The notes beneath the pieces were generated by a model. It saw nothing but the letters and a program-made list of their open reading frames with translations. It searched no databases and had not been told where the DNA came from. From assembly GCA_007121115.1 (NCBI GenBank), contig SKMI01000307.1, positions 1-9,445 on the forward strand: a stretch of 9,445 nucleotides of DNA, written 5' to 3'. Of this stretch, positions 5,994-9,445 are shown one piece after another. The DNA is from Paracoccaceae bacterium. GTDB lineage: Bacteria > Pseudomonadota > Alphaproteobacteria > Rhodobacterales > Rhodobacteraceae. How positions within the stretch are numbered: position 1 is the first letter of the stretch; each line of letters opens with the position of its first letter. The position numbers and the translations under genes were made by a program.

Positions 5994-7041
5994 GGATCGA
6001 AACCTCGATAACATCCTGCGGGTCCGGATCGGCGCCGACCCACCCGCACGCCTTGATAAGGCGCTGGCCCGCGATGTGCCAGAGGCGGCCGCGCTCTCGC
6101 GTTCACGTCTGGCCCGCCTGATCGCCGAGGGCGCGGTGTCCCGCGCGGGCGCGGTGCTGGACAACCCCCGTGCCCGCGTGGACGAAGGCGACGAGATCAC
6201 CCTGACCCTGCCGCCCGCCGCCGCGGTGGAGACCGCGCCGCAGGCCATCGCGCTCGATGTGGTGTTCGAGGATGACGACCTGATCGTCATCGACAAGCCC
6301 GCAGGCATGGTGGTCCATCCTGCGCCGGGCAGCCCCGACCACACGCTGGTCAATGCGCTCCTGCACCATTGCGGCGCGGCGCTTTCCGGCGTGGGGGGCG
6401 AACGGCGCCCCGGCATCGTCCACCGGATCGACAAGGACACCAGCGGCTTGCTGGTGGTGGCGAAATCCGACCGCGCGCACCACGGCCTGGCCGCGCAATT
6501 CGAGGCGCACACTGCCGAACGCCGCTATCTGGCGCTGGTCCACGGCGTGCCGGATGCGGGCGACCCGCGCCTGCGCGGCGTGCGCGGGGTGGGGTTCGAG
6601 CCCGGCAACGTGCTGCGCATCGACAGCCAGCTTGCGCGGCACCGCACCGACCGCCAGCGTCAGGCGGTGGTGTTTTCCGGCGGCCGCCATGCAGTGACCC
6701 GCGCGCGGGTGCTGGAGAGCTTTGGCGCACCGCCGCAACTGGCGCTCTTGGAGTGTCGCCTGCAGACCGGGCGCACGCATCAGATCCGGGTCCACATGGC
6801 GCATGCGGGTCACGCGCTGGTGGGCGATCCGGTCTATGGCGGCAAGCGGCGGCTGCGCGCGGGCGCGCTGCCCGAGGAGGCCGCCGCCGCCGTCACCGCC
6901 TTTGCGCGCCAGGCGCTGCACGCCGAATCGCTGGGTTTCACGCATCCGGTCAGCGGCGCGGCGCTACGGTTTCAGGCGCCGCTGCCGGGGGATATGGCGC
7001 AGCTGCTGGACCTGTTGCGCGGCGTGCCCGTGGGGCGATAG
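5992..7041 (+). CDS. RluA-family 23S rRNA pseudouridine synthase, RluD-like
   Basis: Isomerises uridine to pseudouridine in rRNA. RluD of E. coli acts on helix 69 of 23S rRNA, and this protein is of that architecture: an S4 RNA-binding domain at about residues 18-80 (ARLDKALARDVPEAAALSRSRLARLI...), then the catalytic domain. The active-site motif HRIDKDTSGLLVVAK begins at H144, with the catalytic Asp at 147. The supporting motifs EDDDLIVIDKPAGMVVHPAPG, LLECRLQTGRTHQIRVHMAH and VGDPVYGG are all present. At 349 residues it is slightly longer than RluD, owing in part to an Arg-rich insert around residues 185-225. The start is supported by GAGGG 6 nt upstream. It precedes rpoH in the same direction, a gene order common in alphaproteobacteria, with a 175-bp gap. 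It could be RluC- or RluA-like in target choice, since site specificity cannot be read from sequence. Confidence 0.92.
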   Translation: MDRNLDNILRVRIGADPPARLDKALARDVPEAAALSRSRLARLIAEGAVSRAGAVLDNPRARVDEGDEITLTLPPAAAVETAPQAIALDVVFEDDDLIVIDKPAGMVVHPAPGSPDHTLVNALLHHCGAALSGVGGERRPGIVHRIDKDTSGLLVVAKSDRAHHGLAAQFEAHTAERRYLALVHGVPDAGDPRLRGVRGVGFEPGNVLRIDSQLARHRTDRQRQAVVFSGGRHAVTRARVLESFGAPPQLALLECRLQTGRTHQIRVHMAHAGHALVGDPVYGGKRRLRAGALPEEAAAAVTAFARQALHAESLGFTHPVSGAALRFQAPLPGDMAQLLDLLRGVPVGR

Positions 7042-7112
7042 GGCCATGTCACGCCAGCGTGCGTGCCCTGCGCTGCGGGACGCACATGCGCGTGAGACCC
7101 CTGAAACCTGCT

Positions 7113-7141
7113 GGAACCGAACCGCGCCTCGGGCGTAATAC
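7113..7141 (+). promoter_or_regulatory. Weak candidate promoter upstream of rpoH
   Basis: In the 175-bp gap between the rluD-like gene and rpoH, GGAACC (7113-7118) and TAATAC (7136-7141) are 17 nt apart, in the least GC-rich part of the gap. Both are poor matches to sigma-70 hexamers. GGAACC resembles the -35 of ECF sigma promoters, but the -10 does not fit well. I saw no heat-shock (sigma-32) consensus. The rest of the gap holds only an imperfect hairpin just after the rluD-like gene (7060-7068 with 7077-7084) without a U-tract. Confidence 0.2.
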
Positions 7142-7205
7142 TTTAGAAACTTGTCCGTCATAGGCTTGGCGCGCCCGGCGCCGGTTTCTGGCGGACCGCA
7201 GGGAC

Positions 7206-7210
7206 GAGGT
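7206..7210 (+). promoter_or_regulatory. Shine-Dalgarno site of rpoH
   Basis: GAGGT lies 6 nt before the ATG at 7217. It decides the start in favour of MSNYANLPAP rather than the in-frame upstream candidate at 7151. Confidence 0.7.
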
Positions 7211-7216
7211 GATGCC

Positions 7217-8116
7217 ATGAGCAATTATGCGAACCTTCCGGCCCCTTCGCCGGAGCAGGGTCTGAACCGCTATCTTCAGGAAATCCGGCGCTTCCCCATG
7301 CTGGAGCCGGAAGAGGAATACATGCTGGCGAAAAGCTGGGTGGACCATCAGGACACCGAAGCCGCGCACAAGCTGGTCACCAGCCACCTGCGGCTGGCGG
7401 CCAAGATCGCCATGGGCTACCGCGGCTACGGCCTCCCGCAGGCCGAGGTGATCTCGGAGGCAAACGTGGGCCTGATGCAGGCGGTAAAGCGGTTCGATCC
7501 GGAAAAGGGCTTCCGGCTGGCCACCTATGCCATGTGGTGGATTCGCGCCTCGATCCAGGAGTACATCCTGCGGTCGTGGTCGCTGGTGAAGCTGGGCACC
7601 ACCTCGGCGCAGAAGAAACTGTTCTTCAACCTGCGCAAGGCCAAGTCCAAGATCGGCGCGCTGGAGGACGGCGACATGCGCCCCGAGAACGTGGCCCGGA
7701 TCGCGCGTGACCTGAACGTGTCCGAGGACGAGGTCATCGCCATGAACCGGCGCATGTCGGGCGGCGATGCCTCGCTCAACGCGACCATCGGGTCCGAGGA
7801 TGGCACCGGGTCGTGGCAGGACTGGCTGGAAGACGAAAGTGCCGACCAGGCCGGGGATTACGCCGAACGTGACGAGCTGGAACAGCGCCGCGAGTTGCTG
7901 GTCGCCGCCATGGACGTGCTGAACGAGCGTGAGCGCGACATCCTGACCGAACGCCGCCTGACCGAGGATCCGGTGACGCTGGAAGAGCTTTCGGGCCGCT
8001 ACGATGTCAGCCGCGAACGCATCCGCCAGATCGAGGTGCGGGCGTTCGAAAAGCTGCAGGGCCGGATGCGCACGCTGGCGCGCGAACGCGGCATGTCGCT
8101 CCCTGCCGGGAACTGA
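7217..8116 (+). CDS. rpoH: RNA polymerase sigma-32 factor RpoH (RpoHI-type)
   Basis: Alternative sigma factor that directs RNA polymerase to heat-shock promoters. The protein has 299 residues, normal for RpoH. Region 1.2/2.1 starts NRYLQEIRRFPMLEPEEEYMLA. Region 2 has AKIAMGYRGYGLPQAEVISEANVGLMQAVKRFDP and MWWIRASIQEYILRSW (106-121). The RpoH box QKKLFFNLR is at 132-140, the same numbering as in E. coli, and separates RpoH from the vegetative sigma factor. Region 4 has the helix-turn-helix TLEELSGRYDVSRERIRQIE (253-272). The N-terminus and the intact box match the RpoHI group of Rhodobacter relatives rather than RpoHII, which begins quite differently. The assignment to RpoHI is by remembered family sequence. 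The start is set by GAGGT 6 nt upstream. No clear U-tract terminator follows. Confidence 0.95.
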   Translation: MSNYANLPAPSPEQGLNRYLQEIRRFPMLEPEEEYMLAKSWVDHQDTEAAHKLVTSHLRLAAKIAMGYRGYGLPQAEVISEANVGLMQAVKRFDPEKGFRLATYAMWWIRASIQEYILRSWSLVKLGTTSAQKKLFFNLRKAKSKIGALEDGDMRPENVARIARDLNVSEDEVIAMNRRMSGGDASLNATIGSEDGTGSWQDWLEDESADQAGDYAERDELEQRRELLVAAMDVLNERERDILTERRLTEDPVTLEELSGRYDVSRERIRQIEVRAFEKLQGRMRTLARERGMSLPAGN

Positions 8117-8139
8117 CCCGGCGATCTGGTTGCGCGCCC

Positions 8140-8168
8140 TTGTTGCGCAGCACCCGGAGCAGATAGGG
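8140..8168 (+). promoter_or_regulatory. Candidate promoter of the ABM-like gene
   Basis: TTGTTG (8140-8145) and ATAGGG (8163-8168) are 17 nt apart in the 101-bp gap after rpoH. The -10 area reads AGATAGGGTG, resembling the GATAGG seen before prfA. Transcription would start near 8175, leaving a leader of about 43 nt before the ATG at 8218. Confidence 0.33.
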
Positions 8169-8217
8169 TGATGGCCGGGCCGTGCGGCGGGGCGGCCTGG
8201 GTCATGCGGGGGTTATC

Positions 8218-8805
8218 ATGCACGCGCTGTTTTTCGAGGTGCGGCCGAAGCCGGGGCACCTGAAGCATTATTTCGAGCATGTGGATCGGCTGCGCCCGGT
8301 GCTGGCGCGGCATGCGGGGCTGGTGTTTCTGGACCGTTACGGGGCGCTCGATGACGCCGAGGTGTTGCTCTCGCACCAGCTCTGGCAGGATGAGGAGGCG
8401 ATCATCGGCTGGCGCGCGGACCCCGAACACCGCCGCTCGCAGGCGGCGGGTCGGAAGGTGCATTTCCAGGACTACCGCATCCGCGTCTGTGCACGGGTGC
8501 GGCACTGGACAGGGGACGGCCCACCGCTGGCTGAGGGCGCGGGACCGGACCGCTGGGGCGATGCGCCGCATGTGATCGCGGCCTATGGCACTGCGCCCCT
8601 GTCGTATGCGGGTTGTCAGGCGTTCGAGAGCGTGAACCACAAGGGGCAGTTCGTCACCCTTGGCAGTGTGCAAGGCACAGACGCGGCGGCCGCTCTCTTC
8701 GACGCTTTGGCGCAAGGGCAGGGGGTGGAGAGCGTCGCCGCCTATGCCGTGCTGCGCGACTACGGCCAGTTCGACCGCGCGCAGGCACCGGATCAATCCA
8801 GATAG
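8218..8805 (+). CDS. Antibiotic biosynthesis monooxygenase (ABM)-like protein with two barrel halves
   Basis: A 195-residue protein of the dimeric alpha/beta barrel group. Residues 1-95 fit an ABM domain: MHALFFEVRPKPGHLKHYFEHVD, GLVFLDRYGALDDAEVLLSHQLWQDEEAIIGWRADPEHR and AGRKVHFQDYRIRVCARV. In known members, domains of this kind act as cofactor-free oxygenases or as heme-binding or ligand-binding folds. The second half (about 110-190) looks like a degenerate repeat, with HVIAAYGTAP, QAFESVNHKGQFVTLGSVQGTDAAAALFDAL and the end VLRDYGQFDRAQAP, so one chain may form a pseudo-dimer. No signal peptide. I chose the ATG at 8218; an in-frame GTG at 8182 would add 12 Gly/Arg-rich residues. Its end overlaps the end of purN by 13 bp. 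Substrate and true enzymatic activity are unknown. Confidence 0.8.
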   Translation: MHALFFEVRPKPGHLKHYFEHVDRLRPVLARHAGLVFLDRYGALDDAEVLLSHQLWQDEEAIIGWRADPEHRRSQAAGRKVHFQDYRIRVCARVRHWTGDGPPLAEGAGPDRWGDAPHVIAAYGTAPLSYAGCQAFESVNHKGQFVTLGSVQGTDAAAALFDALAQGQGVESVAAYAVLRDYGQFDRAQAPDQSR

Positions 8806-9386
8806 AGCGGGCTCCGGTCGCCCCCGGCCACGCGGCGCAGCACCGCCGGATAAAGCCGATGCTCCATTTCCAGCACCCGTGCGGCCAGCGTGTCGGGCGT
8901 GTCACCGGGCCGCACCGGCACCCGTCCCTGGCCCAGGATCGGCCCGGCGTCCAGGTCCGCCGTCACCTCGTGCACCGTGCAGCCCGCTTCCCGGTCCCCT
9001 GCCGCGAGCGCGCGGGCGTGGGTGTTCAGCCCGGGGTATTTCGGCAGAAGCGAGGGGTGGATGTTCAGGATGCGCCCGGCGTGGCGGGTCACGAACCAAG
9101 GCGTCAGCACCCGCATGAACCCCGCCAGCGCAATCAGGTCCGGCGCGGCGCTGGACAGTTCCGCGTTCAGTGCGCGTTCGAAGCCCTCCCGGTCGGCCCC
9201 GAACGGTCGATGATCCACCACTGCCACCGGCACGCCCATGTCGCGCGCGCGGACCAGCCCGCCCGCATCCGGCACGTTCGACAACACGAGGCAAGGCCGC
9301 GCCGGGTGATCGCCGGTCATGGAGCGCACCAGCGCCACCATGTTCGACCCGCCGCCCGAAATCAGGATGGCAACGCGCTCGCTCAC
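8793..9386 (-). CDS. purN: Phosphoribosylglycinamide formyltransferase (GAR transformylase)
   Basis: Transfers the formyl group of 10-formyltetrahydrofolate to GAR, giving FGAR, the third step of de novo purine synthesis in the cytoplasm. The protein has 197 residues, normal for PurN. Visible motifs are VAILISGGGSNM (substrate phosphate loop, 5-16), LAGFMRVL (88-95), ILNIHPSLLPKYPGLNTH (catalytic Asn108 and His110) and HEVTADLDAGPIL (catalytic Asp146). The Asn/His/Asp spacing equals that of the E. coli enzyme (106/108/144). The start is GTG at 9386, which overlaps the purM stop as GTGA, so translation is coupled to purM. The 3' end overlaps the ABM-like gene tail to tail. Confidence 0.95.
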   Translation of the reverse strand: MSERVAILISGGGSNMVALVRSMTGDHPARPCLVLSNVPDAGGLVRARDMGVPVAVVDHRPFGADREGFERALNAELSSAAPDLIALAGFMRVLTPWFVTRHAGRILNIHPSLLPKYPGLNTHARALAAGDREAGCTVHEVTADLDAGPILGQGRVPVRPGDTPDTLAARVLEMEHRLYPAVLRRVAGGDRSPLYLD

Positions 9387-9445
9387 CCCAGCGTGCCGCT
9401 GTAGCGCACGCCCGCGCCTTCGGTCACGGTGCCCAGCCGCGTCAC
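9383..9445 (-). CDS. purM: PurM (AIR synthetase), C-terminal end only
   Basis: Only the last 20 codons are in the window: VTRLGTVTEGAGVRYSGTLG followed by TGA (9385-9383). This matches the usual C-terminus of phosphoribosylformylglycinamidine cyclo-ligase, which closes FGAM to AIR with ATP. Identification rests on this short tail and on the purM-purN order, which is standard in proteobacteria. The stop overlaps the GTG start of purN by 4 nt. Confidence 0.8.
   Translation of the reverse strand: MTRLGTVTEGAGVRYSGTLG

Noticed and set aside
4779..6011. Plus-strand frame of 410 codons across the DUF4167 gene and beyond
   Set aside because: Extreme Arg/Ala/Thr content and overlap with two better-supported genes; it is a shifted reading of the repeat-rich DUF4167 region.
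5994..6512. Upstream extension of the DUF6476-like frame to 281 codons
   Set aside because: The extra part is antisense to the rluD-like S4 and catalytic domains and is Arg/Ser-rich. The short start has a Shine-Dalgarno and a sensible membrane-protein layout.
6369..7163. Plus-strand frame of 264 codons within and after the rluD-like gene
   Set aside because: Out of frame with the pseudouridine synthase motifs and made mostly of Arg/Ala/Gly. It ends in the rpoH leader without family features.

Overview
The window is a GC-rich stretch of core chromosome from an alphaproteobacterium, most likely a member of Rhodobacterales (Rhodobacteraceae/Roseobacteraceae). The evidence is the run prfA-prmC-DUF4167, a short DUF6476-like membrane protein, and an RluA-family gene followed directly by an RpoH whose N-terminus (MSNYANLPAP...) looks like the RpoHI type of Rhodobacter relatives. 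I see no insertion sequence, prophage, CRISPR array, tRNA or rRNA.

Layout. (1) 2-1138 (+): 3' part of an exported PQQ-type aldose sugar dehydrogenase, its signal peptide cut by the window edge, followed by a structured terminator region at 1149-1229. (2) 1255-2475 (-): a 12-TM-type MFS transporter convergent with it. (3) A 101-bp divergent intergenic region leads to prfA (2577-3632, +), which overlaps prmC (3629-4483, +) by ATGA. PrmC methylates the GGQ glutamine of the release factor made by the gene before it. (4) A 225-bp, less GC-rich gap precedes a DUF4167 gene (4709-5626, +), whose conserved N-terminal core is followed by a long charged, low-complexity tail. (5) 5667-5993 (-): a one-TM DUF6476-like protein whose ATG shares a CATG with the start codon of the divergent rluD-like pseudouridine synthase (5992-7041, +). 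(6) rpoH (7217-8116, +). (7) A two-half ABM-like protein (8218-8805, +) whose end overlaps by 13 bp the end of purN (8793-9386, -). purN is coupled by GTGA to the last codons of purM (9383-9445, -).

Functional theme: most of the window is housekeeping: translation termination (PrfA/PrmC), 23S rRNA modification (RluD-like), heat-shock transcription (RpoH) and de novo purine synthesis (PurM/PurN). Accessory metabolic and transport genes lie at the left and an uncharacterised small barrel protein at the right. I found no convincing new system. The points most worth a second look are the DUF4167 protein with its KPR-rich tail, the shared CATG start of the DUF6476/rluD pair, the leaderless-looking prfA promoter, the palindrome and mini-ORF in the prmC-DUF4167 gap, and the competing structures after the sugar dehydrogenase gene.
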